Shown: one piece after another, positions 8,516-23,136 of the stretch
Layout: every line of letters starts with the position of its first letter
Numbering within the stretch: position 1 is the first letter of the stretch
Source: Acanthornis magna
Taxonomy: Eukaryota > Chordata > Aves > Passeriformes > Acanthizidae
Reading direction: 5' to 3'
Assembly (NCBI GenBank): GCA_036785705.1
Contig: JAWUZG010000297.1
Span: 496,001 to 560,000 of the forward strand
Length of the DNA: 64,000 nucleotides
Notes under the pieces: generated by a model
Database searches by the model: none
Told to the model about the DNA's origin: nothing
The model's input: only the letters and a program-made list of their open reading frames with translations
Made by a program: the position numbers and the translations under genes

Positions 8516-11500
8516 TTTTTTACAGGGCGCTCATCTCTGCTCCTTGACTCTTGTCTTTTCCAGTCAGTTTTTCTCTCTCATTCAGCAGCAGCCTCCCTAA
8601 CACTGCCACACTGGTTTAGTCACACCAGCCACTTCATGACCTCTTGCTGCAGCCTTCAGTAACACAAGACTTCATTCTGCAGCTTCATGAGCTGGATCAT
8701 TGTGTTGTTACTCAGACATGCTCACCTGGGACATGGAGAGGCACTGAAGCTTTGCACAGTGCCTGGAACAGAATTTTGCTAAAACTCACAGCAACCTTCA
8801 TTCTCCAAAGTATGCGTAAGACTAAGACACAGCAACAATGCCCCAACACAACTAGCTGCTCTGATTTTTCTGGGGATTAAGGACCACCTGTAAGAAAAGG
8901 AGGGAAGGTTTATTTGCCATTGACCCCAAAGAGTCATTTTTCTTTGGACTCATTCTTCAGAGTATGTGGAAAAGGCACAGCACTCTGCACTCACCCTGCA
9001 ACTGAAGGAAGAGGTTCTTGCATCTCTAACACTAAAGCAAGGGTCCTCTTTTTGGATACAATCAAGAATTAGTTTTTCAGTAGAAGAAATGCTAAATATG
9101 CATAAATACATTTTAAAACTGGGCAGAAACATCCATTCCAAATTCTCAGCTTTGACATTCCTCACATACTAAGACTCACTTTCCAACGTGCAGAATAACA
9201 CACATTTCTGTGGTATTTTACCAGTACTAAGCACTATTACAGGCAAATAGGAACTGATCTATATACCAAAATACACTGCTGAGGATCTGTCATCCCTACT
9301 CTATGTATTTCAGATTTTGCTGTTTCTCTGTTCAAACTTCAGACTAGCTCTGCTTTGATGCCTTGTCCTGAAGCTCACACGTACCTGGTGTGCATTCAAG
9401 ACTCCCTGAGCACATCCTCTAGTTTAGTCTCATTAAAAAAAAAAACATCAACTTCACATTCTTCGTGTACTGCTGTTCAACCAAGACCAATCAAAGGGGA
9501 CCAACTAGGAAATTCACTTCAGAGGAGCATCCCTGATCTGAATTAAAACATGAATATAGATGCAGTTGTTGAGACACTCATTTTTTGTGATCCATTCAGT
9601 TTTGACAAATGACCATGTCTCAGTGATAACTACATGGAAGCTCATCATAGGAATAGGATTTGAATTTTTGTTGTAGTTACATTAGACAATGACTAAACCC
9701 GCAAGGACTTTAAGCATATATACTCTGAATTGTTTCCTTCCAAAAAGAGCTAAATTATTTTCAGACTGTGTTTTATCACAGCTTAATATCTCAGCAGGCA
9801 CAGCTCCACTGAAACTGCCTTGTTTGCCTCTACAAGATCCTGTGATTTTTTACTGTCAAAAAAATATGCCAGATTTCCCTATTAGTCACTCACTGAATTA
9901 CAGGGCATGGGATCCCAGGCATGGCCAGCATATCAGGGGCATCAGCATCCCTGCTCATAACCAGATTTTGCTGCTTAGCTGAAGAATGAGATCCTGCTCT
10001 TGCCCACATTCAGAATGGTCTGGATGTAGAGGAGAGGACCCACACAGTAGCAGTGCCAGGGCCCAGGTAACCCCCTTGCTCTAAGTGGGGCATAAACATC
10101 ACTTAAGCTGCCTCTAGTTTGTAGCTTTTCAGCTTCAAAGTCAAGTTAATAAAATGGCTGTTGTTGTGAAAGCATTACATAGAAAATAATAAAAGCTCAG
10201 AAAAAAATTGTAACAGGGAACAGAAATTCCTCCATAAGCCACGACTATGAATTTGTCCCAACAAACCATTCTGATCATCACAATTTAGCAGCACCTGATT
10301 GCTCAGGGACATTATCTTGGCAGTGTCAGCCCAGACTGTAGGCGAGCACCCAACATCTTCAAAGCCCCCCCAGAAGTTAGTGTTAATTTGCAACACTGTG
10401 GAAAGGGCCTGCAGACAGGAAAAGGGATGAAAAGCACAAAAAGAGGGACATCCTCTCGTAAATCCAGATGTGGTCCCTCAGATCTTCCTCCTGAGGCACA
10501 GTGACAAAGCAAAGCAGTGAAATTGCCTCTTGTGCTGTTCTATAAATGCTCCTTCACCCTGGAAACTGGGAAATTTAAACAATATCAGATTGAGACCCTT
10601 CCACTCTCAGGAAACCAATCAACAAATTTATTGCTTGATGCAAGTTTTAATGTTTAGAAAAGTTAAAAAGAGGGTTTGTTTTAAAGGATGTTAAAGAAAT
10701 AGTAGGAAACAACCAAAACAGCATCAGTTACCTGTTACATTTCAACAACTACTGAACCATAAAATCTTCCATCAATCCCTTCAACTTTTTTGGCAAGTCA
10801 AACACTCAGGTAGTTATCCTCTGACACAAAGCAAAGATTTTACATTTTTGGATGGAAGAAATTAGTGCCATGTCTTTTTGCTATATAAAATATCCCTTTT
10901 GCTATCATTCCTTTTCCAAAGCTTTTAGAAAGCCTAGTGAAAGTGGAAGCATACCTTTCACATTATCAAGACAGCACCTAAATTTTCATCTTCCATATTC
11001 CAATAAGGCAGCTAGCATAAAACATTTAGAAGCACCATAAGATGGAAATGTAGCAGGGTAACTCATTGAGAACTGAAAGTCTCAGATGCATCTCTCAGTC
11101 ATGCACAGTTCTTATTCTTTCCTTCACTGAGAGAAACACAGTAATGAAAGAGTTATAAAATGGTGAATATGACAGGTGCAGGTTAAGATGGAGTCAAACA
11201 GAGATGAACTGATATTTTATTATTATTTTAATAAATACATAATCTAACTGCTTTACTTAGATGCATTGGTTCCAGTGTAATTATCTCTATTGCTTATGAT
11301 ATTGGTGCTATATGAGAGTAAATCCCTACCATCTAAAGCCAATAGGAGAGCTAATCTTGACTGCCTATAAAAGGGAAGTATTGTACAATTGCTGAGACAA
11401 AGGGAAGAGTACCACCATTTCAGCTGATGATTGCTGTATTACAAATCTTTTTGCAATGCTGATGACTCTTAGGAAAATGTAAAGCCTATTTTCTGACCAG

Positions 11501-13900
11501 AATTTTGTGTTGCTTCAAAATTAAGAGTACAAGAGCAAAAGAGGTACCAAAGGAAAAACAACAAAGAAACAGTGCCTGAAATTTTATAGTGAAACTAAAT
11601 TATCATGGCTGCAGCTTGCTGCCAGTGGAAATGAGAACAGACTTCCCTTTCCAATACTGTCAGAAAGCCCATCCGGGGAAGATGCCCAACAGTGCCCAAA
11701 CCAAACCACAGTCAACAGATTACCAGAAGATGATCTTTCTGTTAAGGCTGTTTTTAATAAACAGGCTCATCCAGAACAGGAGGTTAAAACCCCCATCTTT
11801 AGAGCACAAATCTTCATCAGTTTCTTTGAAGAAATAGCTTATTTTCAAGTGCTTCAGCATAGCAAATCCCAGGTAAAAGCAAATAAGAAAAATGACCTCT
11901 AGAAGTATTGTCATAAATCTCATAGGTGTACTCACTAGTCACTTTTCTAGAAAGTTTCATGCATGTAAGGCATTGCCTTTGAGACCATTTGCCACAATAA
12001 AACACAGCTGAAGATGCAAGAAATTTCTCACATATGAGAAAATTTTAATTTTCATTAATTTTATCTCAGTCTAAATAACCAGTCTCTGGAAAAATTGCAC
12101 AAAAAATTATTTGACACTTCAAGAATAAGGGATATTATTTTAAAGAGATGCCTCATATTTTTTCAGAGTGTCTTGTGATAACATTTCAGTTCTCACTTTA
12201 ACCAAAAGACTTACTGTTTTTGCAGTATGAGAAGCATATATGATATACTCCATTTCTGGAGTGAAAGGTGAAGTATTTCTGGATATTTCTGGATAAAAGG
12301 TGAAAGATATGCAAGACATACATACAATCTTAGGAGAACATATTGAAAGTTATGTAAAAAGTACATTAAAAGACTCCACAAGAGAAATAGTGAATTAGCA
12401 GGACGACTAGGGAGATTTTTGTTACCTCTGCTGTTCAGAGGTAACTTTTTCTGCAAAAAAACTGCTAGTGGCTTGAACTGGGATAGCCAAATCCTAGTCA
12501 GCAGATCCTTTTAGATTTTCTTAACTCCAGGCCCAACATGTGGCTCTAGAGTAGGAAATCACCTCTTGAAATCCTTTCCTAAAGGGGAACCATGAGCTGA
12601 GTCTGCCAGGAAGAACTGTAAGACTCCCCTCCTCACTTCTGAGAGACAGGACAAATGAAAACACAAATGAAAAGCATCCATTCTTCCTTCCTATTTGTCT
12701 AAACCAGCCCTGTAACCCACCTTCAAAAAATTAAATTTTTGGAAAAACAACAATGTAACCAACTTAGCAGGCAGGAGATAGAACACTGATGCAAGGTGAT
12801 AATGGTGTCTCAAAGGGCAGAAGAAATTCAGAGTTGGCCTCTGCAAAGAAGATGCAACTCCATATGCAGACGTGGCTCTAGACAGTTTTAGTGGACATAT
12901 TTTATTGCTCTGTCAGCCCGTGTTTAAATGTGACTTCACATCTACCTCACTTTTGCATGTGCATACAAAAATATGCATTTTTTAAAAAAAATCTCAGAGA
13001 AAAAAGTGTTAGCTGATGTAGAGCAATAATCCTGTGGCAGAACAGTTTACAAAAGATGACAGAAAGCAGGCAGCACAAGTAAACCTCTGGAGAAGATGTC
13101 ATGGGAAAATGAGAAAAGCTTAGTCAAAGAAGATCAGATAATTAGGGCACTGTTATAAAAAACACAACTGAATTACTAAAATTTAAAACAAACATAGACT
13201 AGGTCATAAACTTACTGGTGTCATTAATGCACGGCGAAGTTGAAAGAAAAATCCTCCGTGACTAAGGATGAGCGAGTTGTGTGATCAGTTAAAGAGAACA
13301 ATATGAATTCAAAATAAAAATGTCCCCAAGAAAAAAAAAATCCACCTGTGAAGAGAAGAAAGGAAAAAATCTTATTAAAAAAACAAAACAAACCAAACAA
13401 AAAACCCCCCATCAAGTAAGAATTCTATGGAGTTGAGTGACAACAAAATAAAAAACTTCTACAAAGTTAAAACTACAGGGAGGAAAACACAGTCACTTTC
13501 TAAGAGGATCAAGTGCTCAAACAGCATCAGTGTCAAGTGCGGAGAGCCTATCAGTCTTACCACAAGAAAAAATGTGCCATGTACACTTATTAATTCCCAA
13601 CACTGCAGTTCAAAGCTGTAACACCTTTCACAGTATATTAACAGTATAACAACTGCTTCTGGAGAGGCTGGGAAGTTAAAAAGCTAAAAATGAACATTTG
13701 AATTTTAAAGTTTGCTTGGGCAGCAACTGAGTACCATACTAAGACTTTAAAATAATGAGAGCAGTGATGTACACCAGAAAAACTGGATTTACTTTATAAC
13801 ACCTGTGCACCCACAGGGGATGGCAAGCCTTGTCAGAGCCCTGAGAGTGGCTGAGGATATCTTTTCACACTATTGCTACTATTAGGGTCTCTTCACTACT
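8516..13900. other. unique AT-rich sequence, no gene recognised
   Basis: No reading frame above about 97 codons and no domain is seen. A run of 11 A lies at 9435-9445. Short direct repeats ('tttctggata', 'aaaggtgaa') occur near 12260-12310. Nothing else stands out. Confidence 0.5.
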
Positions 13901-13953
13901 ATTGGCTTGGACTACATGGTCTCCAGAGGTCCCTTGCAACTATTCTGTGATTA
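13901..13953 (+). repeat. CR1 LINE 3' end remnant
   Basis: 'ggcttggactacatggtc' followed by 'tccagaggtcccttgcaac' and 'attctgtgatt' is a diverged form of the CR1 3' end, in + orientation. About 50 bp remains. Confidence 0.6.
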
Positions 13954-15213
13954 TTTCCCCAGCTGAAGGGGAAGGGAACTGACACAGGCATATTTTAGGA
14001 AGCAAGATCTAAGATCTGTTCATTATACTGCATAAATAAGAACTCAGTGTTAATAGTATTTTCATCAAGCCAAAGACTGGATAAGCATTAGAGCCTTAGT
14101 TATCCTGTAGCAGAAAAAGTTATAGGGACACTAAAGTTTACACACTGCATTTGTGTGTGAGATTTTAATTTAGTTAAAACAACTTCCAAGATTACTATAA
14201 CTGAAAGGAGTTGAGAATAAAAAATAAACCTTCATTTGTTTACTGTGTTTAAAGTAAATATTGTTTGCTCAACTTCCCTGAAATATTGCCAAGAGTATTT
14301 GTATTTATTTCTTCCTCTAACAGATGAATAACACTTCAAGGAGAAAAATATAAACCCAATGACATCTTCAAACATTCTGATTAGCATCTGAAACAAATGC
14401 TATTGTATGATTAACCCCCTACTTTGTCTATTCCCTTTAAAGAACAAAACAGGAGTTTAATTTTAGTTTTGCTAATTACAAAATATACTTACCATAAATT
14501 GTTGACTATCCAGTTCTAAGTGCTACTTACCTGTAAAACAAATCAAACAAACAAAGAGTTACTTAACAGCGCAATAAACTACACAGGAGTGTGGATATAA
14601 TTTAGGTGGCTTGATGATCATTCCTTTTTTGATTACCAGAGTTAAATGAAAAAATGGAGTGAACCCAAGGATTCAGGAAAAAAAATAAGAACTCCAGCTG
14701 GAACACTGATATGCAACTGGAAAGCTCAGTCTCAGCAAAAGCACTTTATGACTTGAACTGCACTGCCCCCAAGGTGAAGGGAAAATGGCCAAAACTAAAA
14801 CTTGCTTGTTCTGACTCTCAGAATCGCTTCTGTCCCACCTAAGATGAGCATCTGTAACACGGGATACAAGCTCTTTATGAGGTACAGTCTCCAGCGTATT
14901 CCCTTTCAGACTAAACTTCATAGGAACCACAAACCAATATTGCTTATATTACAAAGAATTTCACAACTTAAATGAGTTAACTAGCAAACTCCACTAAGGC
15001 CTTTACATGCTCACTGAGAGTTGGGTAAGGGTAGGGCCATTACTGCATTTGACATTGCTGTGTCTTGGCTTCATTTTTCTTCTAAAAAACTTTCCTTCTT
15101 AAAAGAATAAAATTAAACTATAAGCATCTGTTACTCTCTCTCTGTCAAAGGTGACAATTGCAAGGCTGCAAGTACTTAATAGTGGTATCTTTAATAATCA
15201 AACAGTGATAGAA
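13954..15213. other. unique sequence, nothing recognised
   Basis: AT-rich DNA with short frames only. Confidence 0.45.
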
Positions 15214-15262
15214 ATATTGGTTGGAAGGAGCCTCTAGATGTCATCCAGTCCAACTTCCTTTA
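15214..15262 (-). repeat. CR1 LINE 3' end remnant
   Basis: 'ttggttggaaggagcctc' and 'gtcatccagtccaacttcc' are the reverse complement of the CR1 3' end. Only about 45 bp is recognisable. Confidence 0.6.
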
Positions 15263-18200
15263 TTGGGAGTGGATAAAATTAGATAAATTCTTGAGTTTAG
15301 TGTTCTTTGAAATAGAACTATCAAACAGAAGCTAAATACAGGAAAAACCCACGTTTCATTAACAAAATATTACAACTAAACAGTTCGCAATATGTATTGC
15401 AGTCAGACACTGCATATTTTTATGGCAGAAACTCTGATATTGTGGTACTTAGAGATACAAAGGCTTGAAGGTAATAAAGTTAACAGCTTATTCATTCAAA
15501 CTCCAACTTTTGCAGGAAATTGTCTGAATACTCTTTGGCATAGAGCATCTTTGATACTGTTATACCAAATACATGTTATTTATCCCTTAAATCATAAAAT
15601 GTGTTTGAATATGCCAATTTCTTTTTAATACATAATCCATACCATATCAAAATTCAGGCTTTTACTACATATACATGATGTCCAAATTCTAAATACATAG
15701 ACCCATGCTGCATTCACACTGGGGTCTTGGCAGCTTCCATAACAGAGAACTCTCACAGTGGACCAAAAGTTCAGTTACAAATATCATGTATTACAATCCA
15801 CCATGGCAATGATGTCTTTTGCTTTGAAGATTTAAAATAAAATACAAATTTGAACAAGAAAACTTGTCAAAACAAAAAAATATATTTGGGGAAGAAGAAA
15901 AAATAAATAAAAATCACTGGGATGAAGGAAGAAGGAACAGTGTAGCCTTAAAAATAGCAAGAAATTCTCTCTAATAGCTTTGCCACTGATCATACCATAA
16001 CCTTTGTTAAATGCATTTCATCGCAGCTCAAAATTTGAAACAGGTCTCATTTGCAGTCAAAATAAATCCAGAAAAGCTTCATAGGGATATTTCTCGTCTA
16101 AGCTAAGTTTGTTAATCAATCATGCTAAAGAGTATAGAAAAACAATCTTTAGATTCCTGACTATCTGGAACAATTTTTCATATCTTGAATTCTCCATGTG
16201 ATGTAAGGATATTAATACAATACACTATTCACAACATTATGACATATTATAATTATCTCCATGGATGCCAGAAACAATTTTGACCATTGTGATAGACTGG
16301 GTACTACCTAAAAGAAACAAACCCAGTATATATTTTAAAATATATGGGTACAAGTGCACTATGCTTAGATCATACTGACAAAAACTTGAAGAAAGTCAAG
16401 GGCAGCTGGGGCTGGGAAAGGATGATGCCAATTTAAACTTTAAGATTGACAGCTCTGTTTGGGATAGGGAAAGCTGAGTGGCTCTTATTCAGCAAGGGAA
16501 AATCACTATGGGGGAAGAGAAGATGTAGGAGTAATATATTAAAAATAAATATGGAACTTGAGGGCGTGTTTAATGTAAAGCAAGCAAAATGCTTTGCTAA
16601 AAAATGTGGCCTTTGTGGTCTTTTTAAACTATTACCATAATTTTTTTTTCTCCCCTTGAGCTAAGTTCTTAAGCAGACATAAAAATAGTTGTAAATGGTA
16701 ATTAGTATTCAGAAACACATTTTAGCACGAGAAATAGAAATGTGCTCTGAGGAGCTCAGCCTTGCTGCCCTGGGACAGCTCTGTCCCCGACACCAAACAT
16801 GGACAAACAGCTTCCCAAGGCTTTACACTGTCCACGGTCACAATGTGACACCAGTGCCCACTCCTGCATGAGCGAAGCCCTGGGAAACCCAAAAAAGCCA
16901 GCGAGTGCCAGTGAAGGCTCTGGGGGACACAGACACACAGGTCTGCCATCCTGCTGACAGCAAGTGATAAGCACTTCTTGAGTCTTCAAGAACCTGGAAA
17001 ATCTGAACTTGCAAACCAGTTGGAGGGGGAAAAAAAGCTGCTAAGAAAAGCTTCTCCAACTAAAGTGAGCTTTGGGAACAAATGTAATTTCCAGGAGATC
17101 CAGCTCCACTGTTGACACAGGTCTGTTACTTACATGCTGCTTGTAATAATAATTCTGGCCCAGGGTGAACTTCTTTAAGGAAGAACCAAGACTTCAAATT
17201 TTACTCTTCTCCAACAAAAAGCTGACTGGCACTTCTGCATCTGCTCCTACTCAACACAAGCAATCATGTACACATGGTTTGGCTTCACAGCCTTCCCAGA
17301 CCTGACTTTTCATAGCACTTCATGCCTTGGTCTTCACTCCTGCACACTGGACAAGTTCTGCTTCAAGCTGGCCATAGAAACAAGGGCAGGATTTGGCCTC
17401 AAGAATTTCCTAATCTAAAAATTCCATTGATGCAACAGCTGCTGCCTTCATATGATGACAGAAAAATTGCACCAACAGTGCAATTTGATGCTATGCCCCT
17501 GAGGACCACTTAAAACTACTGCCTTGACTCAGACCATGCTCATTTTCCTCCAGGAAGCTGAAATATAATACTGTCAATGATTTAGAGAGAGCTGTTGAAA
17601 AGCCTTTGCCAACCTCAGGAAATCAGGAAAAGTTGTTTTTACTGAGCTGGGAAAGGGGAAAACAACACAAAAACTGTAGGTGTTCTTCTTGGTTTGCTTT
17701 TTGAAGCCATTAATTGATCAAATGGTTAACTCTTCATAGAAATATCTGACATAGCTGAGTGAGGCTACAAGATATAAGAATGTGCTTCAGTAAACAGGCT
17801 GTAACTAATTTATTACTAAAAAAATATTTCTTTACTCACATTTTGCACAGGCATGGCAAACCTGCACTGCTACAGATTTCTAAATGCACAAAGGAAGGTT
17901 TCCAGCTTCCAGATTTTTATACATACATGCTTTTCACACTAACAATGCCAATATCCACTGAGGTAAAAAAGAAAAGAGTCATTTCTGTTTGCATGATAAT
18001 CTATATCCGCAGAAAAACTTTCCCTATAAAGGGTAAGGAACATCCCTATAGCTCTCCTTCAAAATTTCTGCTTTCTACTGTAATCCCAATAGAAATCTAC
18101 AGCATCTGGGCTTTACCAAAAATTTCTTACTAAAACTAACGCTCTCCTTTGAGCCCAGAAGAGATTCCATGAGTTGGTTTCTTCCACCTATGCTGACATA

Positions 18201-21200
18201 AAAGGATTTATTTCTTTCGACAACAAATAAAAATACTGTAACATTAAACTCTGTTTTAGTCTATATTTCTGCCATGCACATGTTATTTCTCTGATAGGAC
18301 TGTATTCCTGCTTCCCAAACACCCCCACTCTATATGCTCTAACTGATCTTCCTACTTATACCTAAGTTTAATATACATTAATAAAATCTATTGTCTAAAA
18401 AGTTTTATTTGTTTCCTAAAAATAGTACTCCAGCTTTCCAAGCCATTTAAATTTAAGGTGTAACTACAAAGATGTTACATACTGACCTAATCAAAAGCAT
18501 GTTGACACCAACATTTGGATCAAGTTTTTGGTGCCCAAACAAATATTTTCTTTTAGCATATTTCTTTGGACTCAAAGACATTTAATTCAGTTCTGGAACT
18601 ATATCTTGAACATAAAACATATTTCAGAAATAATAATTGAAAAATAAGGAATTAAGTAGTTCCTAAAAAAGAAATTTTTATAAACTTGCATCCACAAAGT
18701 TAGTGTTCTGATATGAATCAGAACTTTATTTCTTATCAAAGAACAACAAACACATCATTCTCTCCATCCATAAAATGTGAACAGCAACTGCTATTCAAGT
18801 ATTGGTAATGGGTAAAAAAAAGGCTTGTATCAAACCTAATGACTTTTGGAATCAATAATATTAAAACTAAAAAACTGATTTTAAATTAAATGTAGATCTT
18901 GGTGTACTGTCATTATACCAAAACACTTACCATAACAATGCACTTCAGTTCTTTTCTAAAAACCCTAACATCTCTTGAAGTTATGGAGCAAAATGCTGGA
19001 ATTCTTACTCAAACAATAATTAAGTTTTGCTGGACCAAGGACTGTAGATTTCGAGCTAACTCCAAAGGGAACTTGGACAGGGAAATTTCTTCAATAGACC
19101 TTTAAGCAATACCTTGATTTCTGTTACAGGTCTGACTAAATCTGGGCAAGTTCTCAAGTGGATTGCAACAATTATTAATGAATATACAAACTCAGCTGAT
19201 TAGCTTGAGAAAATCTGCATCTCTTCCCCATAAAAAAGTTCTCTCCCTCATGTTGAAATGTATTGGTGCCAGGATGAAAGCTGGCACATGAAAGCCGCAG
19301 TGTGGTTGATCACCTTGCTTTCAGCTTTTCCCAGTACGGTGATGCAAAACCTCCAGATTTCATTTGCAAAAACACTCCTTTCGCCAGACATCAAACACTC
19401 ATTCACGTTGGCAGCACAAAAACCACTTAGAAAAAGCCACAATAATAGCTGTGATCATACATGCAATTATATGCAAAACGCTACAAGAAATTGATGAAAG
19501 TTTTGTTCCAGAAGCTGGCAAATTTGCATGGATTTATCCAATCTGTGCTTTGGATAGGGTCATTCATCCCAACAAATAATCTCAGAAGCTCAGTGGTCAG
19601 CAGAGTTGAAAGTCTGTGCTTGTGCTAAAAGGTGACATTTGAAATGCACTACATATGCCATTATTTTTAGCTTTGCACATAAATAAAAACTCCCAGTGAC
19701 AAAAAATACAATAATGCTGAACTTTGCTAGGCAAAACCTGATCTAAACCAACACAACAGGGGCTCATACAACTTAGTCTGCAGTTCCATGAATTCAGCGT
19801 AAATACTCTTACGGATCAATCTAGTTCAAACACTTTTCTTGTCCAAAAACTTAGAGATGCTGCAGTCACTGTTGGTGACTGACCTTGATGCAAACATCAG
19901 CTGATTATCTGGCAGACATCCCCTTTTAGACAGGAAGCTTCTGTTTCTTTTTTAGTAGCATATGCCTTTCCAAACCATTGATCATTCAATTTCTCATCAG
20001 CACTGCTATTTTCTAATCTCTCTTTTTGAATTTTAAACACTGGAATAGAAACTATTCTTTTGATAACTTCCTTAATACTTTCCTGTTCCAAAATAAGCAT
20101 CTTCACTATTCTTTATTATTTCCATTCTTTTCCTTATTTTGATCTCACAGGTCATCCATTGCCTCTTACTATTTGCTTATTGATATTTCTGCATTTTGCC
20201 TAAGCCTTCTCATTGTTACAGATACATTTAACATTAACCTGTTATTTTCCAGTCAAATATCTGTTTCATCAATTCTCTCATATTACCCTGTTCCATTTAT
20301 GGCCACTAAATACATAACAGTTTTAAAATTAAATATAAAATACAGAAATGCTGCAACTATGGAGAATTTCAAGTCATTACCTCACAATCACAAATACTAG
20401 AACCATCTTTCATGTGGAATTCACTTTAATTTAGTTTGCTTCACTACCAGGCTATCAAAAACAAAACTCTTAAGTGGATTAAAAAGCACTAGCTAAACTT
20501 TCAATTGCATAATTTGGCTTAAATTGCTTGTAAGGGCATATAATTATGCCATATAAAACATACAATTGAAAAAAATTCAGTCACTATTCTAAGGAAATGG
20601 CTATTTTGTTTAGTCATGGAAAAATACTCTGAGTTGGAAAGCATAGGGGCCCAGCATACACACTGAGTACACATTCTTCAGTCTCTTTCACAAATGTCTC
20701 TTATTATGGACTAACATATTTTTATTTTGGACTTCCTCAGCAGAAATGTACAGACAAAGATCATTCCCAGTGAACTGAAACACCAGCAAAGTCCCTAGCC
20801 TAACGTGGGCTTCCTGCACTGCGACCTTTGCGTGATTTGCCAAGCCCTTCCACATGCATGCAAGGTGCAGGCACCGGGGAGCACCTGGGATTTGCCAAGC
20901 AAATTGCAGACACGCTGTTACTCCTCCTGTGCTCAGGAAATAACAGAGCGTGACAGGCACAACTAAAATGCTACCATACGTACTGAAATGCCAGGCAAAT
21001 TACCCCCGAACACAATGTCTACGCTGAAATCACAAATTGAATATTGAGCAAAAGACTGCCCCTGCAGACCTCCATGTCAAAGTCCGTTTGGTTTTGTTTC
21101 TGTTTCATGTATTTTTACAACTGCTCCTTCTGAAAGCTGCTCCAAGGCCTCACCATGCTCTTGTTTAAAACCTTTTTCTAATTAACAGTCTTCAGCTATT

Positions 21201-21630
21201 TCTTCCCATTATACCTATTAGCAGTAATGAACTTACAGAGAGCAGTAAGAAGCCTTTCAAAGACTTCATTTGACTTCTCTGAACAGCCAAACACTCTTAT
21301 TCCTCCCTATTGCCCATAATCAATCATTTTCACAGCCCTGCTTTGTACCTGCTCCACTTTGATTTCACCTCTAGCGGGACTTGAGCTACATTTAAAAAAA
21401 CCCACTCTGGAAATTCCTGAGCCAATAACTTTCAAGTGTCATTTTCTTTTTTCGTCAGCACGTCACTAGTGGCTGCTGGTGGTGGTTTATGGTATGGCTT
21501 AGCAGAACACACCAGTACACACTGGTCAGTCATTTCCAGACTGGTGGAAATCTCTTGAAGTGGTGGCTCACACTCCATCAACAGTTCTTGTTATCTGTCC
21601 CCAGCCACTGCAATACAGTTCTGTTGAACC
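15263..21630. other. unique AT-rich sequence, no gene recognised
   Basis: The longest frame here is 124 codons (17759-18133, +) with no recognisable domain. A somewhat GC-richer patch at 16740-16960 carries overlapping minus-strand frames without family features. Confidence 0.45.
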
Positions 21631-21675
21631 TTTTTTAAGAAAACGTTTTTTAAGACAAGGTTTTTTAAGACAAGG
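21631..21675. repeat. 15-bp tandem repeat, three copies
   Basis: The units are 21631-21645, 21646-21660 and 21661-21675, each TTTTTTAAGAMAASG-like. The last two are identical (TTTTTTAAGACAAGG). The array directly abuts the CR1 fragment that follows. Confidence 0.85.
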
Positions 21676-21832
21676 TGGTCAAATACTGCAGCTTGCCCAG
21701 AGGAGCTGCAGATCTCCCTCTTTGGAGATATTCAAGATTTGAGTGGACACAGCCCTGACACAGAAACCTGATCTAATCAGACCTGCTCTGAACAAGGGAC
21801 TGTACTAGATGACCTCCTGGAGGTCTCTTTCA
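21676..21832 (+). repeat. CR1 LINE 3' region
   Basis: 'cttgcccagaggagctgc', 'ctttggagatattcaagat', 'ctgatctaatcagacctgc' and 'actagatgacctcctggagg' follow the order of the CR1 3' untranslated region. The copy is diverged and its terminal repeat is degraded. Confidence 0.8.
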
Positions 21833-22822
21833 ACTTATTTTAGAGTCCTTTTACTCTAGTGACTTGACCAGCCAGTTTCTTATGACTGATGAACTGATAT
21901 ACATAAGGTACTACTCTTTTCACCTATTTTGCAAGATTTAAACCAGTGCAGCAATTTAATTTTATCCTCGTTTTTCCTAGCTGCAACAATAAAGCTGTGT
22001 TTTTCATTTGCTTTAAGCTTTTTGTCCACTTCTTAAGGTATGTTTTGAAAGCAGTTCTTTGTCCAAGTAGATATGGAATTTTTCTTTACCTTTCTTCCCA
22101 AGAAAGGCCAGAATAATTCAGGATTTTTTACAAGGTTTGTACCTTTGACCTGCGGAATTCTTGTCTGGCCCTACATTCAGTTCCTGAGCTCATCACTGTG
22201 GCTATCAATATGAATGAGACTTCTTAAAGTTGATGCTTTCAAAATTACAAGATAAAACAAATTACAGACCTACTTTAGCCCCTTCAATCAATAAATTTAA
22301 AAATAGCATTACAGGGAGTCTCATCACAGACATGATTTTGGCATGCCTAAGTCTAGCCCAACAGAGCACAATCCCCTGCTGGCCCAGGGTGTATTAAGTA
22401 TAAAAAAAAAAAAAAATCCAGAAATATATCTCTCATATATCCAGAAATAACTGGGTTCAACCATCATTCTCCAATATATACTTAACAAGTAATAGAGCAT
22501 GGTCATTGTGCATCTTATTGTGTGGCTGTGAGTCCGAGTTCTATTCAAGGAGCATAAAATTCACAATTCATTTTGCAGTATTTATGATGCAATGTATGAA
22601 CACAGGTGTTTGCTGAGCAATGATGAATGATGAGACTAAAAGCCAGACATCTGCACTGAATAACGTGAATAATTCAACTCCTGTTTGCTCCCCAAGAAGC
22701 ACAGAGGATATGCACCTTTAAGCTGCAAATGCTTAACTGTATCAGCTGTCAGGTGCATGTCTCCCCTCAATACTGTGCGGGACACAGACTTCAATTATTT
22801 CTGCTCAATTCATCACATTTTA
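21833..22822. other. unique sequence with a poly(A) run
   Basis: A run of 15 A lies at 22402-22416. I see no associated retrocopy upstream of it. No gene is recognised. Confidence 0.45.
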
Positions 22823-23136
22823 GCCAGTGTGGAACTCTGTAGTCCACTAACAGCATAAATAACATTAACACCCACACCTTTCACCTTAACCTTCTGTGCA
22901 AAGAGGCTAACCATTCCTGGAGTCAAAAGAGCCTGATCTTGCCATGAAGTCAATAAATCCTGTGGTTTCACAGGACATGGCCAGTGTGGAACTCTGTAGT
23001 CCACTAACAGCATAAATAACATTAACACCCACACCTTTCACCTTAACCTTTTGTGCAAAGAGGCTAACCATTCCTGGAGGCAAAAGAGCCTGATGATGCC
23101 ATGAAGTCAATAAATCCTGTGGTTTCACAGGACATG
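22823..23136. repeat. 157-bp tandem duplication, two copies
   Basis: Unit 1 is 22823-22979 and unit 2 is 22980-23136. The phase restarts at 23137 for a few bases (gccagt) before diverging. I count about four differences between the units, so the duplication is fairly young. The unit contains no simple-sequence core, and 157 is not a multiple of three. Minus-strand frames across it simply repeat the same translation and are not evidence of a gene. Confidence 0.93.

Noticed and set aside
22813..23128. Two similar minus-strand frames that look like a protein repeat
   Set aside because: They arise from the 157-bp DNA duplication; the period is not a multiple of three and no domain is seen.
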